Counted from the first letter of the stretch, positions 19,702 to 27,882 are shown. The stretch: 64,000 nucleotides of DNA from Prauserella alba (GCF_024171735.1 NZ_JAMTCH010000004.1:558001-622000); one strand, 5' to 3'. Translations and numbers: made by a program. Notes: generated by a model not told the origin, from the sequence alone.

Positions 19702-19956
19702 ATGGACTGGCGCAACCGCGCGGCCTGCCGAGACGAGGACCCGGAACTCTTCTTCCCCGTGGGAACGAGTGGCCCCGCCCTCTCGCAGGTAGCTGCCGCG
19801 AAGGCAGTATGCCACCGCTGCACCGTCGCTTCCGACTGCCTCGCCTGGGCCCTGGCCAGCGGCCAGGACGCCGGCGTGTGGGGCGGCATGGACGAGGACG
19901 AGCGTCGTGCGCTCAAGCGTCGCCGCGCACAGGTCGGTCAGCACAGCAACGCCTGA
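19702..19956 (+). CDS. whiB1: WhiB-family [4Fe-4S] transcription factor WhiB1
   Basis: 84 residues, the length of mycobacterial WhiB1 and very similar to it in my recollection (MDWRNRAACRDEDPELFFPV; GVWGGMDEDERRALKRR). The four cluster-ligand cysteines are C9, C37, C40 and C46. The GVWGG turn is at 58-62, followed by the basic C-terminal DNA-binding tail. WhiB1 is a nitric-oxide-sensitive regulator that binds region 4 of the principal sigma factor. The Shine-Dalgarno is gaaggag (19687-19693). Downstream and convergent lies pdtaS, as in M. tuberculosis. A CRP-like site sits upstream. Confidence 0.96.
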   Translation: MDWRNRAACRDEDPELFFPVGTSGPALSQVAAAKAVCHRCTVASDCLAWALASGQDAGVWGGMDEDERRALKRRRAQVGQHSNA

Positions 19957-20035
19957 GCAGACCGCCGCAGGTAATACGACCTGCCTTTTGCCCGGATTGA
20001 CGTAAATACTTTTTACTGGGGCCGAGGCAAAAGGT

Positions 20036-20073
20036 TTGAGGGCCGGCATCCCTATTCGGGTGCCGGCCCTCAA
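20036..20073. terminator. hairpin between convergent whiB1 and pdtaS
   Basis: A 13-bp perfect stem (20036-20048 / 20061-20073), with a further ccc/ggg inside the loop, starts 80 bases after whiB1. The right arm runs directly into the 18-bp tandem repeat at 20069. Probably a two-way terminator; no long T tract on either side. Confidence 0.6.
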
Positions 20074-20104
20074 GCGTGTCCGGGGCCTCAAGCGTGTCCG
20101 GGGC
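20069..20104 (+). repeat. 18-bp perfect tandem duplication
   Basis: Units 20069-20086 and 20087-20104 are identical (ctcaagcgtgtccggggc). The duplication overlaps the right arm of the preceding hairpin, so it probably arose by slippage at that structure. Confidence 0.8.
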
Positions 20105-20107
20105 AGC

Positions 20108-20125
20108 GTGCGAATGCATTCGCAC
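20108..20125. promoter_or_regulatory. 18-bp perfect palindrome GTGCGAATGCATTCGCAC
   Basis: A perfect palindrome without spacer in the whiB1-pdtaS convergent gap, followed to about 20245 by a stretch of imperfect ttccgggagcgg-like repeats. The position, downstream of both genes, argues against a promoter operator. It could be a protein-binding site for chromosome organisation, or a structural repeat. Confidence 0.5.
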
Positions 20126-20245
20126 AGCCGGGGTTACCGCGAATGTTCGCTGTCTCGGAGAAACGGGACTCCGCGTGCACGGGTTTTCCGGGAGCGGGGT
20201 TTCGGGAAGCGCCGTTTCCGCGAGCGGAGTGTTCCGGAATCCGAT

Positions 20246-21730
20246 TCAGCCGCGACGATTGAGCGGCACCCGGAGGTTCGCCTCGGTGCCGCCGTGACTG
20301 CCGCCGCGCAGCGACAGCGACCCGCGCAACTCGGATTCGGCCAGTGTCCGGGCGATCTGCAAACCGAGCCCGTCGGCGCGTTCCAACGAGAACCCTGAAG
20401 GCAGGCCGCGTCCGTCGTCGCGGATGACGATGTCGAGCCGGCCGGCCGACCGGTCGACCGCGATCTCCACCTCGCCGGCTTGTCCCGGTTCGAACGCGTG
20501 CTCCACCGCGTTCTGGACCAACTCGGCGACCACCATCACCAACGGCGTGGCGATGTCGGCCGCGACGATGCCGAACGAACCGCTGCGCGACAGCTTCACG
20601 TGTGCTTCGGCGGTGGCGACCTCGCCGACCATCGGCAGCACGTTGTCGAACAGCTTGTCCAGGTCGACCTTCTCGTCCACCGACATCGACAGCGCTTCGT
20701 GGACCATGGCGATCGACGACACGCGGCGCACCGACTCGGTCAGGGCCTCCCGCGCCTCGCCGCTGGGCGTCCGGCGTGACTGCAACCGCAACAGGGCGGC
20801 AACAGTTTGGAGGTTGTTCTTCACGCGGTGGTGAATCTCGCGGATCGTCGCGTCCTTCGACATCAGCGCCCGGTCACGGCGTTTGACCTCGGTGACGTCG
20901 CGGGCGAGCACCAGCGCGCCCGCGGGTCTGCCCGCCGGGCGCAGCGGCAGCGCACGGAACAACGCGACGGCACCCCGCCGCGACTCCGCCTCCGCGCGGG
21001 TGCTCGGTTTGCCCGCCACGGCGTCGAGGATGCGATGCGAGATCTCCGTCGCGTCGAACGGATCACGGATCAACGACCGCGTCAGCGGCGCCAGCCGCGC
21101 GCCGATCAGATCCGATTCGTAACCCATGCGGTGATACGCGGACTGGCCGTTGGGGCTGGCGAACACGACCGTGCCGTGCTGGTCGACGCGGATCAGCCCG
21201 TCGCCGACCCGCGGGCTCGTGTGCACGTCGGTACCGCCGTCCGGGCTGGGATACGTACCGTCGGCGAGCATCTGGCACAAGTCGGCCGCGCTGCCCAGAT
21301 AGGCGATCTCGAGTGGACTCGGCACCCGCGGCGACGCCAGGTTCGTGTCGCGGCTCAGCACGGCGACCGCCCGGTCCCCGAACCGCACCGGGATCGCCTC
21401 TCTGCGCATCGGCAGGTCGTTGTACCAGTGCGGCTCCTCTTCGCGGCACAACCGCAGTTCCCGTGCGGCACGCGACAGCTGCGGGTGTTCCTCCGCCGTG
21501 AACCGCGTGCCCACGACGTCCTCGACGTGCGCCGTCGGGCCCGTCGTCGGCCGCACCTGCGCGACGCACACGAAGTCACCGTCACTGCCGGCGACGGGAA
21601 CCCACATGAGGAAGTCCGCGAACGACAGGTCCGCGAGCAGCTGCCATTCGGCAACCACGAGTTGCAGATGGTCGACCGCCTCGCCCGGCAGGCCGGTGTT
21701 GTCGGCGAGCAGTTCCGCAAGTGTGGACAT
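20246..21730 (-). CDS. pdtaS: two-component sensor histidine kinase PdtaS
   Basis: 494 residues, with GAF-like (about 1-150) and PAS-like (about 170-285) sensor domains. A HisKA_2-type phosphoacceptor helix follows (IREIHHRVKNNLQTVAALL, His at about 300) and then an HATPase domain (ELVQNAVEHAF N-box near 404, DDGRGLP, DGLGLQIARTL). This is the layout of the soluble PdtaS/Rv3220c kinase, which pairs with the ANTAR-domain regulator PdtaR to control translation or antitermination. The response regulator gene is not in the window. ATG start. Its place next to whiB1 is conserved with M. tuberculosis. Confidence 0.93.
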   Translation of the reverse strand: MSTLAELLADNTGLPGEAVDHLQLVVAEWQLLADLSFADFLMWVPVAGSDGDFVCVAQVRPTTGPTAHVEDVVGTRFTAEEHPQLSRAARELRLCREEEPHWYNDLPMRREAIPVRFGDRAVAVLSRDTNLASPRVPSPLEIAYLGSAADLCQMLADGTYPSPDGGTDVHTSPRVGDGLIRVDQHGTVVFASPNGQSAYHRMGYESDLIGARLAPLTRSLIRDPFDATEISHRILDAVAGKPSTRAEAESRRGAVALFRALPLRPAGRPAGALVLARDVTEVKRRDRALMSKDATIREIHHRVKNNLQTVAALLRLQSRRTPSGEAREALTESVRRVSSIAMVHEALSMSVDEKVDLDKLFDNVLPMVGEVATAEAHVKLSRSGSFGIVAADIATPLVMVVAELVQNAVEHAFEPGQAGEVEIAVDRSAGRLDIVIRDDGRGLPSGFSLERADGLGLQIARTLAESELRGSLSLRGGSHGGTEANLRVPLNRRG

Positions 21731-21934
21731 CGATTATCGACCACCGCACATCGTCACGATTCGTACGCGGACCGGTCGTGATCCGCTCTGCAATACTCCC
21801 ACCCGCCTCGTCCGAGTCCCACCACCAGCAGCAGGCGTCACAACCGGTGGCGGCTCCGGGAGCTCCCCGCCCAGCCGAAGAGAGCGGGGAACGCACATGC
21901 CACACTGGGGCCAGCAAGTCATGGAGGAATGAAC

Positions 21935-22009
21935 ATGTCGAAGCGTGCACGTAAGCGCCGCGATCGCAAGAAGAACAAAGCGAATCACGGCAAGAAGCCC
22001 AACACCTGA
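21935..22009 (+). CDS. ribosomal protein bL37 (24 residues)
   Basis: A very short gene encoding MSKRARKRRDRKKNKANHGK followed by KPNT. It is basic throughout and closely resembles the actinobacterial 50S protein bL37 known from mycobacterial ribosome structures (…RDRK.SKANHGKRPN). A good Shine-Dalgarno (ggagg, 21923-21927) lies 7 bases before the ATG, and a strong terminator begins 32 bases after the stop. It would be missed by usual length cut-offs. The identity rests on remembered family sequence, but the match is distinctive. Confidence 0.88.
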   Translation: MSKRARKRRDRKKNKANHGKKPNT

Positions 22010-22041
22010 TCCGCCGCCCCGAGCGGCCGTCAGAAACGGCG

Positions 22042-22079
22042 AAGACCCCGGCGACTTCTGCGGAAGTCGCCGGGGTCTT
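22042..22079. terminator. hairpin terminator between bL37 and rshA
   Basis: A perfect 16-bp stem (22042-22057 / 22064-22079) with a 6-base loop, in the convergent gap between the bL37 gene and rshA. Flanking t/a bases on both strands suit termination in both directions. Confidence 0.8.
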
Positions 22080-22144
22080 GCTCTGTCACGGATGTCGTTG
22101 TGGAGTGCCGTGCCGCGGTGACAGGACGTCCGACGCGGCTGCGG

Positions 22145-22495
22145 TCAGGTGCCGTCGGAGCCTTCGCGGACCTGCTCGATCGTCAGCTCGGTCTCGCTGA
22201 AGCGCACGCCACCGCGTTCCTCGACGGTCCTGCGGATCGACGCCCGCAGCCGCTCCTTGAGGTCCACCGGCGCCTGATCTCCGCCGCACTTACGGTGCAG
22301 CAGCTGTTTGATCTGGTCGTCGATGCCGTACTCCTCGAGGCACGGCGGGCAGTCCTCGATGTGCTTGCGCAGCTGCGCGTCGCGGTCGGCGCTGCACTCA
22401 CGGTCGAGCAGCAGATAGATCTCCGCGAGCGCCTCGTCGCAACACACGTCACGGTCCTGCTCGGGCTTGTGGTCCGGCTGTTCCAGCGTGCTCAT
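22145..22495 (-). CDS. rshA: redox-sensing anti-sigma factor RshA/RsrA
   Basis: 116 residues of the zinc-binding anti-sigma (ZAS) family. The motif HIEDCPPC gives His45, Cys49 and Cys52 as zinc ligands, with further cysteines at 18, 19, 34 and 70. In this family disulfide formation under thiol stress expels zinc and frees the sigma factor. The ATG overlaps the sigH stop by four bases (ATGA), so the pair is translationally coupled. This matches the mycothiol-system RsrA/RshA of Streptomyces and Mycobacterium. Confidence 0.94.
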   Translation of the reverse strand: MSTLEQPDHKPEQDRDVCCDEALAEIYLLLDRECSADRDAQLRKHIEDCPPCLEEYGIDDQIKQLLHRKCGGDQAPVDLKERLRASIRRTVEERGGVRFSETELTIEQVREGSDGT

Positions 22496-23361
22496 CGGCC
22501 AGCCACCTCCGGGGTCGCGTTCGCGGGCCGGATGAAACCACGGTCGGTGGCGACGTCGGCGAGCATGTTCCGCAGCTGGCTGCGCCCACGGTGCAACCGC
22601 GACATCACGGTGCCGATCGGCGTGTCCATGATCTCGGCGATCTCCTTGTACGCGAAGCCCTCGACGTCGGCCAGGTACACGGCCAGCCGGAACTCCTCGG
22701 GCAGCTGCTGCAGCGCCGCCTTCACGTCCGTGTCGGGCAGCTTGTCCATGGCCTCGACCTCGGCCGACCGCAGCCCGGTGGAGGTGTGGCTCTCCGCCTG
22801 GGCGATCTGCCAGTCGGTGATCTCCTCGGTCGGCTGCTGCAGCGGCTGCCGCTGACGTTTGCGGTAGCCGTTGATGAACGTGTTGGTCAGGATGCGGTAC
22901 ATCCAGGCCTTCAGGTTCGTGCCCTTCTTGAACGAAGAGAACGCCGAGTACGCCTTGAGGTAGGCCTCCTGGACGAGGTCCTCGGCGTCGGCGGGGTTGC
23001 GGGTCATGCGCAGCGCAGCCGAGTACAACTGGTCGATGAGCGGCATCGCGTCCCGCTCGAACCGCGCGATGCGGTCCTGCTCGCCCTCGGGGCTCTCGGC
23101 CTCCGCGGTGCGGTCGGGGGCGTCGGACGGTGTCGCAGTCTCGGCGCTCGGTCGCTCGGCTGTTTCAGCGGTTGCGGGCTCGGCAGAGTTCTGCGTGCTC
23201 GGCAAACCGTTCCCTTCCAGATCGGTGGCCGGGTCAGCGATGATCTCGGCGCTCGTGCTGTGCCTCTCGCGCCGGCTTCGGTTACCCGCCACCGACGGCA
23301 CATATGTCTCGACCGAGGATACGCCCCTGGCGCTCTCGGGTCTGGTCAGAATCGTCGGCAC
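22492..23361 (-). CDS. sigH: ECF sigma factor SigH/SigR, long isoform
   Basis: 289 residues from GTG 23361. The core is unmistakable SigR/SigH: region 2 ([51 protein letters not shown]) and region 4 ([35 protein letters not shown]-like). It directs the disulfide-stress regulon. The long isoform adds about 95 low-complexity Ala/Glu/Ser/Thr residues before region 2. A short isoform could start at TTG 23205, which has GGAAGGGA five bases upstream. The long start lies about 10 bases after an exact SigR-type promoter, so the induced message is nearly leaderless. The arrangement parallels Streptomyces, where a longer unstable sigma form comes from the autoregulated promoter. Coupled to rshA. Confidence 0.93.
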   Translation of the reverse strand: MPTILTRPESARGVSSVETYVPSVAGNRSRRERHSTSAEIIADPATDLEGNGLPSTQNSAEPATAETAERPSAETATPSDAPDRTAEAESPEGEQDRIARFERDAMPLIDQLYSAALRMTRNPADAEDLVQEAYLKAYSAFSSFKKGTNLKAWMYRILTNTFINGYRKRQRQPLQQPTEEITDWQIAQAESHTSTGLRSAEVEAMDKLPDTDVKAALQQLPEEFRLAVYLADVEGFAYKEIAEIMDTPIGTVMSRLHRGRSQLRNMLADVATDRGFIRPANATPEVAGR

Positions 23362-23370
23362 ACCCCCTGC

Positions 23371-23396
23371 AACGACGACCCTCGATCGGGTATTCC
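23371..23396 (-). promoter_or_regulatory. SigR/SigH-type promoter GGAAT-N18-GTT of sigH
   Basis: On the minus strand the -35 GGAAT (plus 23392-23396) and -10 GTT (plus 23371-23373) are separated by exactly 18 bases, the consensus of SigR/SigH promoters. It lies directly upstream of the sigH long start, implying positive autoregulation. The expected transcript start (about 7 bases after GTT) leaves a leader of only about 3 bases. Confidence 0.85.
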
Positions 23397-23440
23397 CACC
23401 CCCGGCGGCGGCATTTCACGAGTCGCCTAGCCTGCACGTC

Positions 23441-23917
23441 ATGGCGGGTAAGGGGACACCGGCGACGGCACTGTTGGCCAAGCGCGGCGTCGAGCACACA
23501 CTCCACACCTACGAGCACGACCCGCGTCACGAGTCGTACGGACTGGAGGCCGCCGAAGCGCTGGGAGTCGCACCGGAGCGGGTACTGAAGACGCTCGTCG
23601 CGACCGTCGACGGCGTGTCGACCGTCGGGGTCTTGCCGGTCACGGGGCAACTCGATCTCAAGGCGCTCGCCGCAGCCGCGGGTGGCAAGAAGGCGAGGAT
23701 GGCCGACCCGGCCGCGGCGCAGCGGGCGACGGGTTACGTCGTCGGCGGGATCTCACCGCTCGGCCACCGTTCGCGCCTGCCGCTCGTCGTCGACGCCTCG
23801 GCCGAGACATTCGCCACGGTGCTGATCTCGGGTGGCCGGCGGGGCCTGGAGATCGAACTCGCCCCGGCCGACCTCATCACGCTGACAGCAGCCACCGTGT
23901 CAGCTATCACAGCCTGA
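23441..23917 (+). CDS. ybaK: YbaK/EbsC-type Cys-tRNA(Pro) deacylase
   Basis: 158 residues of the YbaK/prolyl-tRNA-associated editing domain family. Motifs: GTPATALLAKRGVEHTLHTY, YGLEAAEALGVAPERVLKTL with the conserved Lys, GKKARMADPAAAQRATGYVV, and GISPLGHRSRLP. It hydrolyses Cys mischarged on tRNA(Pro). ATG 23441 follows TAGCCT (23428-23433) by seven bases, so the transcript is probably leaderless. Divergent from sigH; convergent with the hydrolase gene across a palindromic repeat. Confidence 0.9.
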   Translation: MAGKGTPATALLAKRGVEHTLHTYEHDPRHESYGLEAAEALGVAPERVLKTLVATVDGVSTVGVLPVTGQLDLKALAAAAGGKKARMADPAAAQRATGYVVGGISPLGHRSRLPLVVDASAETFATVLISGGRRGLEIELAPADLITLTAATVSAITA

Positions 23918-23958
23918 CTCACCCGAACGGGCGATCTCCGACCGGAGTGTCGATACCT

Positions 23959-24009
23959 CCCCCAAGGGCACCTTGGTGGCACTCAACGCAACCAGGGTGC
24001 CCTTGGGGG
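23959..24009. repeat. dispersed intergenic palindrome, copy 4
   Basis: 19-bp arms (23959-23977 and 23991-24009) with one mismatch and a 13-base centre. The arm reads CCCCCAAGGGCACCTTGGT. It is followed at 24010 by a short partial third piece (cactcaacgcgagtaag), as if two copies had recombined. It lies between the convergent ybaK and hydrolase genes. Confidence 0.8.
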
Positions 24010-24042
24010 CACTCAACGCGAGTAAGGCGGCCACGTTGCGTG

Positions 24043-24657
24043 TCAGGAAACGAGTGGCCGGGTCACCCGCGCGAGCCACTCCGAGGCGGCACGCGCGACA
24101 CCGTCGAGGTCGGCCTTCAGGCTGTGATCGCCCCGGACCATGACGATCTCCCGGTGCGGTCCCGCCACCGGCCTGCCGAACGAGTCCGACTCCCCCTGGA
24201 CCACGAGCGTGGGCACCCGCACGCCGTCGAGCTCGGCCTGCCGCGACTTCTCCGGCTTGCCCGGCGGGTGCTCAGGGAATGCGAGGCACAGCACCGCGTC
24301 GGCCTGTCCCTGCTCCGCGGTCCGGCACGCCACCCGCGCTCCCGACGACCGCCCGCCGAACACCAGCGGCAGCCCTTCGAACCAGCGGCCGGACAGCTCC
24401 TCCACGACCGCCAGCCACGCCGCGTCCAGCTGTTTCGCCGGCGCGGGCGCTTTCCTGCCCGCCACGCGGTACGGCTGTTCCACAAGCGCCACGTGCACGC
24501 CCTGCTTGCGTGCCGCTCCGGCGACGGCAACCAGGTCCGGCGCGCCGATCCCGCCTCCTGCTCCGTGTCCGAGCAACAGGCCCGCGCCTGCCTCCTCGGC
24601 GAGGTGCAGTTCGACCCGGGCCGGGCCGTGCGGCGTGTCCACCTGCGCCGTGGTCAT
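24043..24657 (-). CDS. alpha/beta-hydrolase of the dienelactone hydrolase / TEX30-KANL3-like group
   Basis: 204 residues. GHGAGGGIGAPDL supplies the oxyanion loop. The nucleophile elbow is GGRSSGARVA (Ser in G-R-S-S-G), the acid lies in VVQGESDSFGRP, and the His in RGDHSLK. The compact form matches small cytoplasmic hydrolases of unknown substrate. The ATG at 24657 overlaps the stop of the SRAP gene by four bases, so the two are co-translated. Whether it takes part in DNA repair with its partner is unknown. Confidence 0.8.
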   Translation of the reverse strand: MTTAQVDTPHGPARVELHLAEEAGAGLLLGHGAGGGIGAPDLVAVAGAARKQGVHVALVEQPYRVAGRKAPAPAKQLDAAWLAVVEELSGRWFEGLPLVFGGRSSGARVACRTAEQGQADAVLCLAFPEHPPGKPEKSRQAELDGVRVPTLVVQGESDSFGRPVAGPHREIVMVRGDHSLKADLDGVARAASEWLARVTRPLVS

Positions 24658-25514
24658 CGCGCACCCGGCACGTCGAACAGGGCGCCCTCCGAGGATTCCG
24701 CAGTCGACGGGGCCGCCGAGTCCGCCGGCGCCGCCGCGCCGTCGGTGTCGAGCTCGACCGCCTCGTCGACGCGGTCGAGAAGCTGAGGTCCGTTGTTGCG
24801 CACGTTGTTCACCAGCGTGGACACCGGGCGCAGCTCGAGCGTGTCGACGACGTCGAGCCCCGGCGGTTCGAGCAACGACGTCACGTCCGTGCGGTCGGGG
24901 TCGAGCCAATCGTGCCATCGGTCCGGCGGCATCAGCAGCGGCATCCGGTCGTGGATGTCGGTGAGCTGGCCGCGCGCCTCCGTGGTGATGATCGAGCACG
25001 TCACCAGCGGCGGAGCGTCCGGCTCGCCCTTCGGGTCGCGCCACGTCTCCCAGATGCCCGCGAACGCCAGCGACGAGCCGTCCCGGCCGGTCATGAAGAA
25101 CGGCTCCTTCGGCGCCTTCTTCTTCGGCTGCCCTTCCGGAACGGGCCCGACCTTCCACTCGAACCAGCCGTCGGCGGGGATCAGGCAGCGGCGCCGCGAC
25201 AGTGCCTTGCGGAAGGCGGGCTTCTCCGCCGCCGTCTCCGCGCGGGTGTTGATCATGCGGTTGCCGATGGCGGCGTCCTTCGCCCAGAACGGCACCAGTC
25301 CCCAGCGCAACACCCGCAGGGCACGCTCGGCTGGCGCATCGGGGTCCACGTTGCCCTCGGCGTCACGAGGATGCCGTTCGACGACGCCGACCACGTTCTT
25401 GGTCGGTGCGACGTTGTAGTTCTCCCCGGGTGCGTGCCCCTCCGTGCCGTCGGCCGCCTCGAACTCCTGCATCAACGCGGCCGGGCTCTTCGTGGCGGCG
25501 TAACGGCCGCACAT
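24654..25514 (-). CDS. SRAP (HMCES/YedK) abasic-site processing protein
   Basis: 286 residues. Cys2 (MCGRY) is the residue that crosslinks to abasic sites in single-stranded DNA. RWGLVPFWAK, the Asn/Arg of MINTRAET, the Glu in GWFEWK and the His in IHDRMP complete the conserved SRAP set. It protects abasic sites in ssDNA by a covalent thiazolidine link and works autonomously. The C-terminal 35 residues are Ala/Asp/Glu-rich and non-conserved. In M. tuberculosis the homologue (Rv3226c, from memory) neighbours aroA and the RsgA gene; here aroA is absent. Confidence 0.92.
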   Translation of the reverse strand: MCGRYAATKSPAALMQEFEAADGTEGHAPGENYNVAPTKNVVGVVERHPRDAEGNVDPDAPAERALRVLRWGLVPFWAKDAAIGNRMINTRAETAAEKPAFRKALSRRRCLIPADGWFEWKVGPVPEGQPKKKAPKEPFFMTGRDGSSLAFAGIWETWRDPKGEPDAPPLVTCSIITTEARGQLTDIHDRMPLLMPPDRWHDWLDPDRTDVTSLLEPPGLDVVDTLELRPVSTLVNNVRNNGPQLLDRVDEAVELDTDGAAAPADSAAPSTAESSEGALFDVPGAR

Positions 25515-25686
25515 GGCGTCTCCCTGTGTTCGTCGACGGACTCCTCACCCAGCGTGGCACGCCTGCCGACCCCGGGCGAGGCCGATGAGGGATCATTACC
25601 CCACCGACGAGCCGGCGGCAACGTCGTGCGCCGCGGCGGCGCGGGCTCGATCATCGGTAGGTGAACCGGCAGGAAGGTGAACGTCC

Positions 25687-26685
25687 GTGGCCCGTGGCGA
25701 CTGGCGCAGGCTCGACGAGAGCGACGTGCGCGTGCGCCCCGGCAAGAGCACCCGTCCGCGCAGCAAACGCCGTCCCAGCCACGCCGAGGCGGTGCCGGCG
25801 ATGGTCACGTCGGTCGATCGCGGCCGCTGGCGGTGCGCGGTGGAGTCCGATCCGGACCGCGCCGTCACCGCGATGCGCGCCCGCGAACTGGGCAGGACGC
25901 CGATCGTCGTCGGCGACCGGGTGCACCTCGTCGGCGACGTCAGCGGCAAACCCGACACCCTCGCGCGAATCGTGCGCGTCGAGCAGCGCTCCAGCGTGCT
26001 CCGGCGCACCGCCGACGACACCGATCCGTACGAGCGCGTCGTCGTCGCCAACGCCGAACAACTGCTCATCGTCACGGCACTCGCCGACCCACCGCCGCGC
26101 ACCGGGTTCATCGACCGGTGTCTCGTCGCCTGCTACACGGGTGGGCTCGACCCGGTGCTGTGCCTGACCAAGGCGGACCTCGCCGATCCCGGCGAACTGT
26201 TGGCCGAGTACGCCGACCTGGCCGTACCCGCCGTCGTGACCAGCCGTGACGGCGACATCGACGAGCTCGTCGACCGGCTGGAGGGGCGGGTGTCCGCGTT
26301 CGTCGGGCATTCCGGTGTCGGCAAGTCCACGCTGGTCAACCGGCTCGTGCCGGAGGCGGATCTCGCGACCGGTGAGGTCAGCGCGGTCGGCAAGGGCAGG
26401 CACACGTCGGTGAGCGCGATCGCACTGCCGCTGCCCGGCGACGAGGCGGGCTGGGTCGTCGACACCCCCGGCGTGCGCTCGTTCGGGCTCGCGCACGTCA
26501 CGGCCGACGACATCGTGGGCACGTTCAGCGGATTCGCGGAAGCCGCGGAGGAATGCCCTTCGGGCTGCGGGCACCTCGGCCCGCCCGCCGACCCGGACTG
26601 CGCACTCGACGCCGTCGAAGGAGGCGGCGCGCGACTGGCTTCGCTGCGACGGCTCCTGGCCTCGCGCGCGGGCCTCGACGCGTGA
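25687..26685 (+). CDS. rsgA: ribosome small-subunit maturation GTPase RsgA
   Basis: 332 residues. An OB-fold (about 35-95) is followed by a circularly permuted GTPase: G4 LTKAD comes before G1 (GHSGVGKSTLVNRL) and G3 (DTPGVRSF). The C-terminal zinc site has CPSGCGH and a further Cys in DPDCAL. RsgA checks late 30S maturation and is released by GTP hydrolysis. The GTG at 25687 has AGGAAGG upstream. The first 25 residues are basic. It is divergent from the SRAP gene with a 172-base gap that has no room for aroA. Confidence 0.93.
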   Translation: MARGDWRRLDESDVRVRPGKSTRPRSKRRPSHAEAVPAMVTSVDRGRWRCAVESDPDRAVTAMRARELGRTPIVVGDRVHLVGDVSGKPDTLARIVRVEQRSSVLRRTADDTDPYERVVVANAEQLLIVTALADPPPRTGFIDRCLVACYTGGLDPVLCLTKADLADPGELLAEYADLAVPAVVTSRDGDIDELVDRLEGRVSAFVGHSGVGKSTLVNRLVPEADLATGEVSAVGKGRHTSVSAIALPLPGDEAGWVVDTPGVRSFGLAHVTADDIVGTFSGFAEAAEECPSGCGHLGPPADPDCALDAVEGGGARLASLRRLLASRAGLDA

Positions 26686-26850
26686 CGGATCGCGGCGGCC
26701 GCGTCACGGCGGGTGGCACCGACGAAAGTCGCCCCGCAGTGAGGGCCCCGTGAAGCGTGGCGCAGCCCACGGAACCGCTACCGTAAGCGGCACATCGCAG
26801 TGGAAAGCAGGCGCAGCAGCGGCTGCATCGACGATTTTTGGGGATCTCAC

Positions 26851-27693
26851 ATGCGCAAGACCTCACTGGTGGCCGGGGTTGCAGCCCTGGTGCTCACCCT
26901 GTCCGCCTGTGGTGGCGGCGACGACAACGCGGCCGGCAATGGCGGCTCGGGCGACGGCAACGGCGGTAACGGCGGCGCCTCGGTCGGCAACCTGTTCAAG
27001 GACGCAGGCACGCTGGCCGACGCGGCGTCGCAGAGCACGTCCGCGAAGAAGACCGCCAAGTTCGACGGCACGATGTCGTTCGCCGGCCAGGACATGTCCT
27101 ACAAGGGCGAAGGCGAGTTCGGCGGCGAGCCGAAGGTCAGCATGACCATGTCGATGCCCGGCTCCGGCCAGGAGGTCGAGACCCGCATGATCGGCCAGAC
27201 CATGTACATGAACATGGGCGGCACGTGGATGAAGGGCGACATGGCCGAGCTCGGTCAGGCGCAGAGCGCCGAGATGAACGACCCGACCAAGATGCTCGAG
27301 TTCGCGCAGAAGGCCGGCGAGATCACCGACAGCGAAGAGACCACGCTGGACGGCGAGCAGACCACGCACTACACCCTCGACCTCGACTTCGCGAAGCTCG
27401 CCGAAGAGGTCGGCCAGATGACCGGCGCCAACAAGGCCATGTTCGACGGCGTCGAAGCCACGATCCCGATGGAGATCTGGCTCAACAGCGACGACCTGCC
27501 GGTCAAGGTCACGATGGACATGAGCGAAATGATGAAGCAGGTCGCCGAGAAGGCCGGGGGCAACGCCTCGCAGATGGCCCAGGGCGGCATGACCATGGAG
27601 ATGAACTACTCCGACTGGGGCGCTCCGGTGAACGTCGAGGAGCCTCCGGCCGACCAGGTCCAGGACATGCCGTCGGGCGGTCTGCCGAACTGA
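26851..27693 (+). CDS. secreted lipoprotein, LppX/LprG- or DUF6612-like
   Basis: 280 residues. A lipoprotein signal with LSAC puts Cys20 at the lipidation site, followed by a Gly/Asn/Asp spacer (about 21-45). The remainder is a beta-rich domain of repeating strands (KFDGTMSFAGQDMSYKGEG, ETRMIGQTMYMNMGG, TTHYTLDLDFAKLAE), very Met-rich (MTMSMPGSG, MSEMMKQ, GGMTMEMNYSDWG). This resembles LolA/LppX-like carriers and the Streptomyces DUF6612 group. A hydrophobic-ligand carrier is possible but not shown. The transcript ends at a strong terminator. Confidence 0.78.
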   Translation: MRKTSLVAGVAALVLTLSACGGGDDNAAGNGGSGDGNGGNGGASVGNLFKDAGTLADAASQSTSAKKTAKFDGTMSFAGQDMSYKGEGEFGGEPKVSMTMSMPGSGQEVETRMIGQTMYMNMGGTWMKGDMAELGQAQSAEMNDPTKMLEFAQKAGEITDSEETTLDGEQTTHYTLDLDFAKLAEEVGQMTGANKAMFDGVEATIPMEIWLNSDDLPVKVTMDMSEMMKQVAEKAGGNASQMAQGGMTMEMNYSDWGAPVNVEEPPADQVQDMPSGGLPN

Positions 27694-27727
27694 CGCGCAC
27701 CCCGCCGGTTTTCCGGCATTCGACGAG

Positions 27728-27759
27728 CCCCGGGCTCCGCCTTCACGCGGAGCCCGGGG
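27728..27759. terminator. bidirectional hairpin between lipoprotein gene and pruA
   Basis: A 13-bp perfect stem (27728-27740 / 27747-27759) with a 6-base loop, extended outside by gacga/tcgtc. It is followed by tttt on the plus strand. It lies 34 bases after the lipoprotein stop. Confidence 0.85.
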
Positions 27760-27831
27760 TTTTCGTCTGCGGCCCCCGCCCTGACCGGCAATCCGGTGGG
27801 ACGCGCTCGATTGGTGACCCCGGGCGACGGT

Positions 27832-27872
27832 CCCGAATGCAGGACACGCGGTGCCGAGTGCAGAACACGCGC
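27832..27872 (+). repeat. two-copy ~20-bp repeat downstream of pruA
   Basis: ccgaatgcaggacacgcg (from 27833) and ccgagtgcagaacacgcg (from 27854) are 21 bases apart. They share the gca-aacacg core of the 21-bp array on the other side of pruA. They end 11 bases before the pruA stop. Confidence 0.5.
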
Positions 27873-27882
27873 GAGGAGGCCG

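Noticed and set aside
20076-20297. Short frame with GFSGSGVSGSAVSASG-like repeats after whiB1
   Set aside because: It runs through the tandem duplication and palindrome and into pdtaS; the repeats come from DNA structure, not a protein.
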